This document shows positions 49,412 through 58,813 of a DNA stretch of 64,000 nt, piece by piece (the stretch's first letter is position 1; each line of letters begins with the position of its first letter). The notes under the pieces were generated by a model. That model had not been told where the DNA came from. It saw only the letters and a list, made by a program, of their open reading frames with translations, and ran no database searches. Both the position numbers and the translations under genes were made by a program. Source of the DNA: S5-A14a sp050908895 (GTDB lineage Bacteria > Bacillota > Clostridia > Peptostreptococcales > Anaerovoracaceae); assembly GCA_050908895.1 (NCBI GenBank), contig CP171222.1, positions 186,001-250,000 of the forward strand, given 5' to 3'.

Positions 49412-50298
49412 TAAATCACCCCCAAATCATATATTTTGTTAGCAATTAAAGCAAATTCTTCTATTGATAAAGTTTCTGCTCTTCTTCTTGTATCAATTCC
49501 CAACTGGTCCAATATCTCTGCTAATTGAATTTTACTAAGTCCATCTATAGCAGAAACAGAATTAAGTAAGGTCTTTCGTCTCTGATTAAATCCTGCTCTC
49601 ACTACTTGAAAAAACACCTTCCTGTTAGACACATCCCACGGAAGTACTTCTCTTTTGGTGAGTTTTAAAACTGCAGAATCCACCTTCGGTTGAGGTTGAA
49701 AGACCGTTTTCGGAACAGTAGTTACATGACTAATTTCACAGTAAAACTGGCACGCGACAGATAAAGCACCATATGTTTTAGAACCCGGTTTTGCAATGAT
49801 TCGCTCAGCAACCTCTTTTTGCATCATAACAACCATTGCAGACATATCCACTTCATTTTCAAGCATACTCATTATAATTGGTGTAGTTATATAGTAGGGC
49901 AAATTGCCAACTATAACAACTTTTTTTATAAGCTCACCATTTTTTTTAGCTATTTCTTTAGTATCTCTAATTATTTCATTGACATCTGTTTTTAAAATGT
50001 CTTGATTTATAATCTGGACATTATCAAGGTGACCCAATTCCTCATTTAAAACAGGAAGCAAATGGCTGTCTATTTCAACTGCAATTACTTGATTAGCTTC
50101 TTCTGCCATGTTACCGGTTAATGCCCCCATCCCCGGACCCACTTCAATAGCCAAGGTTTCTTGATCTAAACCTGCAGCGGCAACTATTTTGTCGATTATA
50201 TTCTTATCTACTAAAAAATTTTGTCCAAGGCTATCTGCTCGCCTAAAGCCGTGGCGCATGCCTATTTCTTTAACTCCGCTTCTTGTATATGCTTTCAT
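49411..50298 (-). CDS. rsmA: 16S rRNA adenine dimethyltransferase (KsgA)
   Basis: A 295-residue SAM enzyme that dimethylates A1518 and A1519. Seen: SLGQNFLVDKNIIDKIV (about 24-40), SAM site EVGPGMGALTGNMAE (about 53-67) and the catalytic NLPYYITTPI (about 117-126). Follows the RNase M5 gene by 12 bases, the classic rnmV-rsmA pair of Firmicutes. Confidence 0.97.
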   Translation of the reverse strand: MKAYTRSGVKEIGMRHGFRRADSLGQNFLVDKNIIDKIVAAAGLDQETLAIEVGPGMGALTGNMAEEANQVIAVEIDSHLLPVLNEELGHLDNVQIINQDILKTDVNEIIRDTKEIAKKNGELIKKVVIVGNLPYYITTPIIMSMLENEVDMSAMVVMMQKEVAERIIAKPGSKTYGALSVACQFYCEISHVTTVPKTVFQPQPKVDSAVLKLTKREVLPWDVSNRKVFFQVVRAGFNQRRKTLLNSVSAIDGLSKIQLAEILDQLGIDTRRRAETLSIEEFALIANKIYDLGVI

Positions 50299-50310
50299 TC
50301 CACCAATCCT

Positions 50311-50889
50311 TCATTCGTTTCGAATTTCATGGTCTACTTTATTTATAGCCTTCTTAAAATCTTCTAGAGCTATCCCATATCTGTTTAGTTTTTTCACAAG
50401 TCCACTTCCATTACTATATCCTATCCCTAGTTCGTCACAAAGCATCTTTCTTCGCTTAGGAGAATTCTGTGATGCGATAAGATTATTTTCTGCTAATGTA
50501 CCAATAGTATATTCGAATATCTTTTTAGAACTACTTCTCTTTTCGTCTATGGCGTGAGCTTTTGAAAGAGCTTCTAAAATATCTTTGGGGGTTGCGTTCT
50601 CAATGCCCACATCCCCCTTCTTAAATGCCTTATCTTCCGACAAGAAAGCCTCCTTACAATCCGGAAACTTTTCCATTATTTTTAGGCGGATCGATCTTCC
50701 ACCATGATCCGGATCTGTAAAGACAATAAGACCTCTTGTATTGTAAGCCATTTCTAGCTGCTTCCACATTACTTTATTCATACCAAACCCGTGGGTTTCA
50801 ATAGTTATGGCATCAACGGCTCGTAAAACTGCTGCCGTATCGTCTCTACCTTCCACTACAATTACTTCTCGGATTTTTGGCTTATCCAA
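50311..50889 (-). CDS. rnmV: ribonuclease M5
   Basis: A 192-residue Toprim RNase: VVEGRDDTAAVLRAVDAITIETHGF (about 10-35) and the acidic pair FTDPDHGGRSIRLKI. It trims the 5S rRNA precursor. Start is TTG at 50889, with AAGGAG 9 bases upstream; no ATG alternative gives the Toprim start. Paired with rsmA. Confidence 0.92.
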   Translation of the reverse strand: MDKPKIREVIVVEGRDDTAAVLRAVDAITIETHGFGMNKVMWKQLEMAYNTRGLIVFTDPDHGGRSIRLKIMEKFPDCKEAFLSEDKAFKKGDVGIENATPKDILEALSKAHAIDEKRSSSKKIFEYTIGTLAENNLIASQNSPKRRKMLCDELGIGYSNGSGLVKKLNRYGIALEDFKKAINKVDHEIRNE

Positions 50890-50962
50890 ACTTTTAATCT
50901 CCTTATTCCATTAAACTTAAAATTCTTACTATGTTTTATTTCACAGTTATATTTATATAAAA

Positions 50963-51295
50963 TTAGTTTTTATCTTTCCCTTTACTATTATCGGATTTTT
51001 TATCTTCGGAATTTTCGCCATTGAGTATAAAAAGAGTCTCTCCAGGCCTTACTAACTTAAGTTGCAGCTTAGCCTGCTCCTCTATATATTCTGGCTTATT
51101 TACACTCTCTAGTTCTTCTTTCAGTTTCTTTTTTTCTTCCTTTAACAGCTTGTTTTCCTTTTGAAGTTCTGCTCGTTCTGATAACAAAGATACAACTTTT
51201 TTAACAGTCATCCCACCATAAGCGAGGACAATAATTAAAACGACTATCGTTATAATTCTAGTCCAATTTAACTTAAATTTTTTATTTTTTCCCAT
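50963..51295 (-). CDS. septum formation initiator, DivIC/FtsL-like
   Basis: A 110-residue bitopic protein: short basic cytoplasmic part, one transmembrane helix (about residues 13-33), then a coiled coil (SLLSERAELQKENKLLKEEKKKLKEELE) and a conserved YIEEQAKLQLKLVRPGETLFIL segment typical of DivIC. It acts in the divisome with DivIB and FtsL. Between the dnaD-like and rnmV genes; not in contact overlap with either. Confidence 0.85.
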   Translation of the reverse strand: MGKNKKFKLNWTRIITIVVLIIVLAYGGMTVKKVVSLLSERAELQKENKLLKEEKKKLKEELESVNKPEYIEEQAKLQLKLVRPGETLFILNGENSEDKKSDNSKGKDKN

Positions 51296-51372
51296 GATGT
51301 GTATTTCCCTTCATTGACCTTAAAGAAATCGCTAAAAAGTAAAATGCTTCTATAGACATCATCTATGAATAG

Positions 51373-52647
51373 CTATCTGCTTTCTTTTAGCCAATCTCTA
51401 GCTTCTTCCATTCTTAGAGGTTTACAAATACAAACCCCTTCTTCTGTTGAGCATGTATCTCCACAAATCTCACATCTATATTTAGGCTCTAAATAATCCT
51501 CATCATAACCTGCTTCTTTCAATAGAGTTTCCTTCTTTGCCTTAAGCTCATCAATTAGCTTATCATATTCTTCTCTAAGAGCTGCTCCCCCACGATGCCC
51601 TTTGATAATTCTATTTCTAAATGCTTCTTGAAGTTTTTTTTCAGTTTCCTTTATTTCAGGATAATCTCTATAGAGTTTTATAGCTCTTTCCTTAGCATCG
51701 ATTTGAGCTTGTTCTCTTAACCAATTAAGATATCTCTCAAGACCTTGCTCCGTAACGAAAGTTTCCCTATTTAACCGCTTTTCTGTATGATTTTCATCTT
51801 GCTTCATGTTTTCAAGGATTTTGTTAACGTAATTAAAATTAGGCTCTCTACTGCCAGTTGTTCTTTCACAAGCTTCTAATATTCTTTCAAGAGAATATCT
51901 CTCTTCGTATAACCACCTGTTCATCATATCTTTCTCTGCTTTACTTGCCGGTCTGTTTATGCCGTAGAGATTTTTGATAATTTCCTTGTATATAAAGTAC
52001 TGTTCATCTCGGCTTTGCAGGTGTCTAATTGCGCTTTCTTTGTCATTTATTCCATCTTTAAGCCAGTTTTCAATAACTTTTACTATATATCTCATATTGG
52101 CTTTATCTCGTTCTTTTGAGTATTCAGCAGCATACTCTATAATTTCTAGGCTAGCCTTCCTTTCAGCTATTAGGTAAATTATAGATTCAAGTCCATAGGT
52201 ACTCATTTCACTACCTGTTATTGATTCTAATCTTTGAATCAACGCTTTAATTTTTTCATTTCCAAAGATATTTACTTCTGCTTCTGTTTCTGGATTTTCA
52301 TTTCCATCTTCTACTTTGTCAAGTCCAATAGAATAAAAATGGTTTTTTAACTTAAGAAACTGAACTGAGAAGTCAAGTTCACCATCTTTACCAATATATA
52401 TTCTTTTTATTAAGCCTATCCTTTCCCAATATTCCCAGGCTTGCATAATCTTGTCTTCTTTAATACCAAGAGTAGATGCCAGTACTTTAGTTTCCATCTC
52501 CATTCCATGTTGACTGCACATGGCACCAAATAGGTATACTTTCACATAGTCACCCGGAGCAGTTGTCATATATTCATTTACGAATAAATTCTCTATCTTG
52601 GTATCTTGAAGAAAAAAATCATTGGCAGGTTCTATAATATATTTCAT
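51373..52647 (-). CDS. DnaD-like primosome protein with C-terminal zinc-type motif
   Basis: A 424-residue protein with the DnaD N-terminal winged helix (MKYIIEPANDFFLQDTKIENLFVNEYM, about 1-95) and two DDBH2-type helical blocks with the YxxxI motif (about 215-300). The C-terminus carries a Cys-rich CEICGDTCSTEEGVCICK motif. It may load the helicase at the origin or at stalled forks. It overlaps dnaB by one base. No separate DnaC/DnaI ATPase gene follows in this locus. Confidence 0.85.
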   Translation of the reverse strand: MKYIIEPANDFFLQDTKIENLFVNEYMTTAPGDYVKVYLFGAMCSQHGMEMETKVLASTLGIKEDKIMQAWEYWERIGLIKRIYIGKDGELDFSVQFLKLKNHFYSIGLDKVEDGNENPETEAEVNIFGNEKIKALIQRLESITGSEMSTYGLESIIYLIAERKASLEIIEYAAEYSKERDKANMRYIVKVIENWLKDGINDKESAIRHLQSRDEQYFIYKEIIKNLYGINRPASKAEKDMMNRWLYEERYSLERILEACERTTGSREPNFNYVNKILENMKQDENHTEKRLNRETFVTEQGLERYLNWLREQAQIDAKERAIKLYRDYPEIKETEKKLQEAFRNRIIKGHRGGAALREEYDKLIDELKAKKETLLKEAGYDEDYLEPKYRCEICGDTCSTEEGVCICKPLRMEEARDWLKESR

Positions 52648-53978
52648 TATTGTCCTCTGATATATGCTTCGCTAGTTAAATTAACAAATTCGGTATAAGG
52701 GGCTCTCCATCCTAATTTAATGGTCCCCGTTGGACCTGCTCTATGCTTAGCAATATGCACTTCTGTTATTCCCTTTTCTTCAGAATCTTCACCATTGTAA
52801 TACTCATCATTATATAAAAACATAACTATGTCAGCATCTTGTTCAATTGATCCAGATTCCCTGAGGTCCGAAAGCATTGGTCTCTTGTCTGTTCTCGCTT
52901 CAGGTCCTCGAGATAATTGAGACAGTACGAGAAAAGGACAGTCCATTTCTTTTGCCATAAGCTTTAGATTCCTAGACAGCTTGCTCACTTCCTGCTGCCT
53001 GTTTTCCCCTTCTGCCTCCATAAGCTGAAGGTAGTCAACGATAACAAGGTCAAGACCATATTTTGCCTTAAAACGTCTGCATTTATTTTTGATTTCCAAA
53101 ATCGAAATCGCTGCTGTCTCATCTATTGCCAGCTTTGTTGTAGAAAGATCGTCCACAGCCTGATTTAACTGTTCCCAATCCTCTATCATAAGGTCTCCTG
53201 TTCTAAGTTTAGTTGATTCAACCTTTGCTTCCATAGCATGGAGCCTGCTTCCCAGTTCTTCTTTTGCCATTTCAAGAGAGAAAATAAGAATAGACTTTCC
53301 TTTTTTAGAAGCGTTTCTTGCTATGTTAAGTGCAAAAGCGGTTTTACCCATACCCGGTCTGGCAGCTAAAATATTTAGTGTAGACTTTTGTAATCCACCT
53401 ATTTTGTTGTCCATATCGACAAAACCTGTTTCCATTCCAACATTTCCATCATTTCTACAAGCTTCATCAATTCTGGTCATGTTAGCAACCAAAACATCGC
53501 CAATGAAAGTGTAATCTCTCTTCTGTCGAGTTTGGGCAATTTCAAAAATTGCTCTCTCAGCATTTTCTAAAATCGTTTCGGCATTTAATTTCCCATCAAA
53601 GCTTTGCATTTGAATATCACTAGAAATTTCAATCAGTCTGCGCATGACTGCTTTGTCATATATGATTTTAGCGTATTGTCCTGCATTAGATACTGATGGT
53701 ACTTCTGAGGTCAAACTTCCTACATATGCTCGTCCACCAACACTTTTCAAAGTACCACGCTTATTCAGCTGATTTGATACAGTAACTATATCAATTGGTG
53801 CTCTATTATTTGATAAATCCCTTATAGCAGCAAAAATTTCTCTGTTACTTGGATCGTAAAAATCTTCTTCTTTTGCATAATCCAGCACATCAGTAAGGGC
53901 ATCTTCCCCCTTCAGTAAAATAGCTCCAAGGGCGGTACGCTCAGCATTCAAATCATGAGGTGGTATTCTCTCTGTCAT
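52647..53978 (-). CDS. dnaB: replicative DNA helicase
   Basis: A 443-residue hexameric helicase. N-terminal DnaB domain: RIPPHDLNAERTALGAILLKGE (about 4-25); C-terminal RecA-like part with Walker A AARPGMGKTAFAL (about 206-218), SLEMAKEELGSR and DLVIVDYLQLM. It unwinds DNA at the fork. Gene order rplI-dnaB is the usual one; ends 1 base into the dnaD-like gene. Confidence 0.97.
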   Translation of the reverse strand: MTERIPPHDLNAERTALGAILLKGEDALTDVLDYAKEEDFYDPSNREIFAAIRDLSNNRAPIDIVTVSNQLNKRGTLKSVGGRAYVGSLTSEVPSVSNAGQYAKIIYDKAVMRRLIEISSDIQMQSFDGKLNAETILENAERAIFEIAQTRQKRDYTFIGDVLVANMTRIDEACRNDGNVGMETGFVDMDNKIGGLQKSTLNILAARPGMGKTAFALNIARNASKKGKSILIFSLEMAKEELGSRLHAMEAKVESTKLRTGDLMIEDWEQLNQAVDDLSTTKLAIDETAAISILEIKNKCRRFKAKYGLDLVIVDYLQLMEAEGENRQQEVSKLSRNLKLMAKEMDCPFLVLSQLSRGPEARTDKRPMLSDLRESGSIEQDADIVMFLYNDEYYNGEDSEEKGITEVHIAKHRAGPTGTIKLGWRAPYTEFVNLTSEAYIRGQ

Positions 53979-53980
53979 TT

Positions 53981-54430
53981 TTACGCTTCCTCTGTTACAT
54001 GTACTGATAACTGCCCAACTACCTCAGGGTATAGCTTTATTTCCACCTTTGTTACCCCTAGGGTTTTTATTGGACTATCGAGTACAATTTTTCTTTTATC
54101 AATTTTTATATTAAATTGTTTTGCCATTGCCTCTGCAATGTCTTTATTTGTGATAGATCCAAATAGTCTTCCGCCTTCTCCAGCTTTAGTTTTGATTTCG
54201 AGGATTTTTTCAGAAATATCTTTTGCTAATTTGGTAGCATTTGCTTTTTCTTCTGCTTGCTTTTCTGCCTGTAGCTTTTTTTGTTTTTCCAAACTTTTAA
54301 CGTTGCCCTCTGTTGCTTCTACTGCAAGTCCCCTAGGAATTAGCATGTTTCTTGCGTATCCTGGGCTTACTTTAATTACATCTCCTGCTTTTCCGGTACC
54401 TTTTATATCTTTTTTTAATATTACTATCAT
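53981..54430 (-). CDS. rplI: 50S ribosomal protein L9
   Basis: A 149-residue L9: MIVILKKDIKGTGKAGDVIKVSPGYARNMLIPRGLA (residues 1-36) and the long helix (KSLEKQKKLQAEKQAEEKANATKLA) followed by the C-terminal domain. ATG 54430 (GGAGG just before) is better than the in-frame TTG 4 codons upstream. Directly before dnaB by 2 bases. Confidence 0.97.
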   Translation of the reverse strand: MIVILKKDIKGTGKAGDVIKVSPGYARNMLIPRGLAVEATEGNVKSLEKQKKLQAEKQAEEKANATKLAKDISEKILEIKTKAGEGGRLFGSITNKDIAEAMAKQFNIKIDKRKIVLDSPIKTLGVTKVEIKLYPEVVGQLSVHVTEEA

Positions 54431-54475
54431 TTCATCCTCCAATTTGCGACTGTTATTTTTTTCTGATATATAATT

Positions 54476-56305
54476 TTAATAGTCTTCGCTTAACACTATT
54501 TCTTTTACTCTTTGAAGAATTTCATCAGGGCTTAAGTCATTTGATTGTGCACCCGCCGTTGTAAGATGTCCACCTCCACCGAGTTCTTCCATTATTAGTT
54601 GCACATTAATTTCTCCAAGTGACCTTGCACTGATTACTGTAGTTCCCTGTTGATTTCTTCCGGCTACAAAAGACGCCTTAATTCCTTTTATCGTTAACAG
54701 TTCATCTGCTACTGTAGAATTAATCACCTGAACATCCTCATTTTCCCCATGACATATTGACATTGCAAATCCTTCTTCATAGAAATTTGCATCACTTATG
54801 CATTGTGATTTAATTTTAAAAGAATCTAAGTCTGTCTGGAAAAATCTTTTTACTTCAGTGGTATCAGCTCCTGATCTTCTCAGATATGATGCTGCTTCGA
54901 ATGTTCTAACACCAGTTTTTACAGCAAATCTATTGGTATCAATAGTCATTCCGGCAAGAAGTGCTTCTGCTTCTAGCTTTACCAGAAGTTTTTTCTCTCC
55001 TGAATACTGTAAAATTTCTGTAACCAATTCTGCTGTAGATGATGCATAAGATTCTAGATAATGAAGAGTTGCATTCTTAATAAAATCTTCTGCTCGTCTA
55101 TGATGATCTATCACCACTACATTTTTTGCTCTGTCTAATAATTCAGGACAATCAACATAACTGGCTCTATGGGTATCGACCACAATGACTAAAGCATTTT
55201 CTTCAATTTGCCCAATAGCCTTTTCCCCTGAAATAAAGTTATATGTTTCTTTCTCCACAGCACTGTCGTATATATCTTTCAATGACTTGTTTACTGTGGA
55301 TATTACTATTCTTGCATCTTTATCTTCTAATTTGCATAATCGAAACACACCAAGAGATGAGCCAAAAGCATCCATGTCAGCATTCCTATGCCCCATTATA
55401 AAGATTTGATTACTTTGAGCAATTAATGCTTTCAATGCATGAGCAATTATTCTTGACTTTCCTTTGTTAGACTTTTCTCGTGCAAGGGTTTTACCACCAT
55501 AGTAGGAAGTCCCTTCAACCGTTTTAATTACAGCCTGGTCTCCACCTCTCCCAAGAGCTAAATCCATAGCACTGTCAGCTAAGGTTTCGGTTTCCTGCAT
55601 ATCAGATCCACCCACACCTATCCCTATACTTAAACTAAGTGGGAAATCTGCTCCCGTATCTACTGATCTCACCTTGTCGAGAATATCGAATTTACTCTCT
55701 ATTGTCTCCTCCAATTTTATATAAGGGAAGAATAAAATAAATTCATCGTTTTGTATCTTATTTAAAGACGCTTTTATACTCGTCGCCCACTCAGTAATTA
55801 TACTATTTATAGTATTACTCACATTGTTTTTTTGCTCGGTTGAAACTCTGGAATGCAACTCGTCAAAATTGTCAATGCTAACCTTAGCCATACAGCTTAA
55901 ATTTTGCTTATACTTAATTTTAAGCTGCTCCAGCTCGGTGACATCATCAAAAGCTACTGTATAACCTACTTCTCCAGAGCAAAATTCTTTATTAGCTACA
56001 ACTTTGAAAATTTTTCCATTTCTTTCCAATGTCGTATTAATATTTGATTCAGCAATTTCCTCTAGCTGATCTACTTTAACCCCTGTTAGAGCAAAGAAAT
56101 CTGCTTGCTCAAGATCGTCATATAAAAATACTTCATCTATAAATGAATTGGCTTTTTCAATTTTGCCTTTACTATCCACTTTGCACATAGGAAAAGGAGC
56201 ATCCGGCATGGTCTTATTTAAATTTTCGTCTATTTTCTCAAGGTTAGACTTATCATATTCATTAATTTCTAATTTAGTGTCTAGCCTGGACTGTTCATCA
56301 GCCAT
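54476..56305 (-). CDS. GdpP-like c-di-AMP phosphodiesterase lacking membrane helices
   Basis: A 609-residue protein with the GdpP order: PAS-like (about 25-110), degenerate GGDEF (about 125-260, with GVGGSDMQ), then DHH/DHHA1 with MGHRNADMDAFGSS (about 300), VDTHRASYVD and DHHRRAEDF, and GGGGHLTTAGA near the end. GdpP hydrolyses c-di-AMP. Classical GdpP has two N-terminal transmembrane helices; this one starts with a hydrophilic MADEQSRLDTKLE and has none. ATG 56305 with GGAGGG before; first in the rplI-dnaB operon. Confidence 0.88.
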   Translation of the reverse strand: MADEQSRLDTKLEINEYDKSNLEKIDENLNKTMPDAPFPMCKVDSKGKIEKANSFIDEVFLYDDLEQADFFALTGVKVDQLEEIAESNINTTLERNGKIFKVVANKEFCSGEVGYTVAFDDVTELEQLKIKYKQNLSCMAKVSIDNFDELHSRVSTEQKNNVSNTINSIITEWATSIKASLNKIQNDEFILFFPYIKLEETIESKFDILDKVRSVDTGADFPLSLSIGIGVGGSDMQETETLADSAMDLALGRGGDQAVIKTVEGTSYYGGKTLAREKSNKGKSRIIAHALKALIAQSNQIFIMGHRNADMDAFGSSLGVFRLCKLEDKDARIVISTVNKSLKDIYDSAVEKETYNFISGEKAIGQIEENALVIVVDTHRASYVDCPELLDRAKNVVVIDHHRRAEDFIKNATLHYLESYASSTAELVTEILQYSGEKKLLVKLEAEALLAGMTIDTNRFAVKTGVRTFEAASYLRRSGADTTEVKRFFQTDLDSFKIKSQCISDANFYEEGFAMSICHGENEDVQVINSTVADELLTIKGIKASFVAGRNQQGTTVISARSLGEINVQLIMEELGGGGHLTTAGAQSNDLSPDEILQRVKEIVLSEDY

Positions 56306-56322
56306 GTTACCCTCCATTTCAA

Positions 56323-56338
56323 TGTTTCACGTGAAACA
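56323..56338. promoter_or_regulatory. parS site (perfect)
   Basis: TGTTTCACGTGAAACA, the consensus ParB-binding 16-bp palindrome, between gdpP and parB. Confidence 0.95.
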
Positions 56339-56366
56339 ATATATAATTAGCTTACTTATTACAGAT

Positions 56367-57272
56367 TTATACCACTGATTTCAGCATTTCTATCAACCTA
56401 TTCAGTTCTTCTTCTCCATAATACTCCAGCTGTAATACTCCTTTTTTCCCTTTGGTTACTATATTTACCTTAGTTCCATATATCTGTTTTAATTCACTTT
56501 CAATACGAATTGCATTAGGATCTCTATTTTTTATTTTTTTAAGTTTTGGCTTCGGTTTTCCTGCACTAGCAAGTTCTTCAGTCTTTCGAACTGATAAACC
56601 TTCTTTTATTATCTTACTGCAAAGCATTTCCTGTATATGAGAATCATTAGCCGCAAGAAGGGCTCTACCATGACCCGGGGAAATCCTACCAAGTGACAGT
56701 TCTTGCTGTACAGATGCTGGAAGTTTCAAAAGTCTCAAGGAATTAGTGATATATGGCCTACTTTTGCTTACACTTTTGCTGACCTCTTCCTGAGTTAATC
56801 CATAAGTTTCTATCATCTGTCTTAATCCTTCTGCTTCTTCAATAGCATTAAGATCTTCTCTTTGCATATTTTCAATGATAGCAATTACCATATTCTCTTC
56901 ATCAGTAAACTCTCTAATAATGGATGGGATTTTTTTTAACCCAGCTTCTCTCGCTGCTCTCCATCGTCTTTCTCCGGCAACAATCTCATATCTATCGCTG
57001 CTAATTTTCCTAAGCACCAATGGCTGAATAATACCATGTTCTACTATTGAAGATGCTAATTCTGAAATTTTTTCAGAATTAAATACTTTACGTGGCTGGT
57101 TTTCATTTGGTTTAACATTGTTGATATCTACATATACTACAGATTCTCCACTGGGTATTATTTCCTGTTTTTTTAAATTTTTAGCTACAATATCTTCATC
57201 TTCGGTTATGGGAACCCTGTTTTCAAACAAAGCATCCAAACCTTTTCCTAGTCCACCTTTTTTATGCTTCAT
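56367..57272 (-). CDS. parB: chromosome-partitioning protein ParB/Spo0J
   Basis: A 301-residue ParB: N-terminal GKGLDALFE, CTPase/ParB-N region with ENQPRKVFN, GERRWRAAR (about 100-108), AIIENMQREDLNAIEEAEG, HTH with GLTQEEVSKSVSKSRPYITNSLRLLKLP and the C-terminal dimer domain. It binds the two parS sites that flank this gene pair. Overlaps parA by 11 bases. Confidence 0.96.
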   Translation of the reverse strand: MKHKKGGLGKGLDALFENRVPITEDEDIVAKNLKKQEIIPSGESVVYVDINNVKPNENQPRKVFNSEKISELASSIVEHGIIQPLVLRKISSDRYEIVAGERRWRAAREAGLKKIPSIIREFTDEENMVIAIIENMQREDLNAIEEAEGLRQMIETYGLTQEEVSKSVSKSRPYITNSLRLLKLPASVQQELSLGRISPGHGRALLAANDSHIQEMLCSKIIKEGLSVRKTEELASAGKPKPKLKKIKNRDPNAIRIESELKQIYGTKVNIVTKGKKGVLQLEYYGEEELNRLIEMLKSVV

Positions 57273-58044
57273 TTGTTTCTCCTTCCCATTCTAAAAACTC
57301 ATCAGCAAAATCCATATATGCTTCCGCACCCTTAGATTTTGGGTCATACTCAGTAATGGCCATTCCGTAACTTGGTGCCTCGGCTAGCCTAATATTTCTA
57401 GGTATGACCGTAGAGTAAACTTTGGCACCAAAGTATTTTTTCACTTCTTGAACTACCTGTGCGGATAAGTTAGTACGACCATCGAACATGCTTAATATTA
57501 CACCCTCTATTTCAAGATTTTTATTTAAGTTCTTTTTAACCAAATCTATTGTGTTTACCAGCTGACTTACTCCTTCAAGCGCATAAAACTCACATTGAAT
57601 TGGAACTAAAACACTTTCTACGGCAGTTAGCGAATTAATAGTTAGAAGTCCAAGAGAAGGAGGACAGTCTACAAATATATAGTCATATTCATCTCTAACT
57701 TGATTTATAGCATTTTTCAATCTCCGTTCTCTACCATCCTGAGATACAAGTTCAATTTCAGCACCGGCTAAATCAACACTAGCAGGAATTATATCCAATC
57801 CTCGAATTGAAGTACCCCTTATAGCATGTTTTGTTTCAAAATTCTTGTCAATAAGCAGTTCATATACTGTATAATCCAAATCTCTCTTGGATATACCCAC
57901 CCCACTTGTACTATTTCCTTGTGGATCAATATCTAATATAAGAACTCGCTTATTTCTCATGGCAAGACAAGCACCCAAATTGATATTTGTTGTAGTTTTA
58001 CCCACTCCACCTTTTTGATTAAATATAGCAATAGCTTTACCCAA
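57262..58044 (-). CDS. parA: chromosome-partitioning ATPase ParA/Soj
   Basis: A 260-residue ParA: deviant Walker A KGGVGKTT (about 11-18), DIDPQGNSTSGVG, YIFVDCPPSLGLLT and the C-terminal NIRLAEAPSYG. Start codon is TTG (58044) behind GGAGGGAAG; no other start would keep the Walker A N-terminus. Works with ParB/parS in origin segregation. Confidence 0.96.
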   Translation of the reverse strand: MGKAIAIFNQKGGVGKTTTNINLGACLAMRNKRVLILDIDPQGNSTSGVGISKRDLDYTVYELLIDKNFETKHAIRGTSIRGLDIIPASVDLAGAEIELVSQDGRERRLKNAINQVRDEYDYIFVDCPPSLGLLTINSLTAVESVLVPIQCEFYALEGVSQLVNTIDLVKKNLNKNLEIEGVILSMFDGRTNLSAQVVQEVKKYFGAKVYSTVIPRNIRLAEAPSYGMAITEYDPKSKGAEAYMDFADEFLEWEGETNEA

Positions 58045-58116
58045 AGCTCTTCCCTCCTCCCAAAATTCCTTTAACTTATTATACTACACCATAGAATTAT
58101 TTACTACTTTTGAATA

Positions 58117-58132
58117 TGTTTCACGTGAAACA
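58117..58132. promoter_or_regulatory. parS site (perfect)
   Basis: TGTTTCACGTGAAACA, second consensus copy, between parA and rsmG. Confidence 0.95.
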
Positions 58133-58153
58133 TATTGCTTGATTATGAAATTT

Positions 58154-58813
58154 TCATCTTATTTTTTTACAAATAACTGCAGTATGTTTAAGATTTCTAA
58201 AAGATAGATCTACAATTGAAATGATTTTGGCTCCAGCTTTTTTTATAAATTTTTCTGATACCTTAATTTCTTCTTCTACATCTGGCCCTTTATATGCCAG
58301 TAGAAATCCGTTCTTTCGCAAATTGGGCATAGTGTAAGAAACGAGCTTGCTCATATTAGCTACCGCCCTTGAAACAACTAGATCTGCACCGTTTTCAAAT
58401 TCGAATTCCAAAGGCAAATTTTCGCCTCTTCCATGAAGCACTGATACATTTTTTAAATCAAATTTTTCAGTACCTTCAGCAACAATTTTAGTTCTTTTTA
58501 ATAAAGCATCTACAAGTAAAAAATGTTTTTCAGGAGAAAAAATCGCAAGAGGAATACCCGGAAAACCTCCACCTGTTCCAATATCAATAATTGTCTCAGC
58601 ATTTTTATATTCTTCAAGTTTTGAAATTATAAGTGAATCCAAAAGATGTTTTTCTACAAATTCCTTTTTGTCCTTAATTGCTGTAAGATTGACTTTTTTG
58701 TTCCACTCAAGAACAAATTCCATATATAAAATGAGTTTTTCTATTTGTTCAACTGACAAAATTATGCCGGCTTCATCAGATATTTCCTTCAAATATACAT
58801 TTAAATTATCCAT
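58154..58813 (-). CDS. rsmG: 16S rRNA guanine-527 N7-methyltransferase
   Basis: A 219-residue SAM enzyme: NLTAIKDKKEFVEKHLLDSL (about 42-61), TIIDIGTGGGFPGIPLAI (about 68-85), VVSRAVANMSKL and YKGPDVEEEI. Methylates the 530 loop of 16S rRNA (RsmG/GidB). ATG 58813 (GGAGACAG 6 bases before) is preferred to a longer frame that would overlap mnmG by 95 bases. Third gene of mnmE-mnmG-rsmG. Confidence 0.96.
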   Translation of the reverse strand: MDNLNVYLKEISDEAGIILSVEQIEKLILYMEFVLEWNKKVNLTAIKDKKEFVEKHLLDSLIISKLEEYKNAETIIDIGTGGGFPGIPLAIFSPEKHFLLVDALLKRTKIVAEGTEKFDLKNVSVLHGRGENLPLEFEFENGADLVVSRAVANMSKLVSYTMPNLRKNGFLLAYKGPDVEEEIKVSEKFIKKAGAKIISIVDLSFRNLKHTAVICKKIR

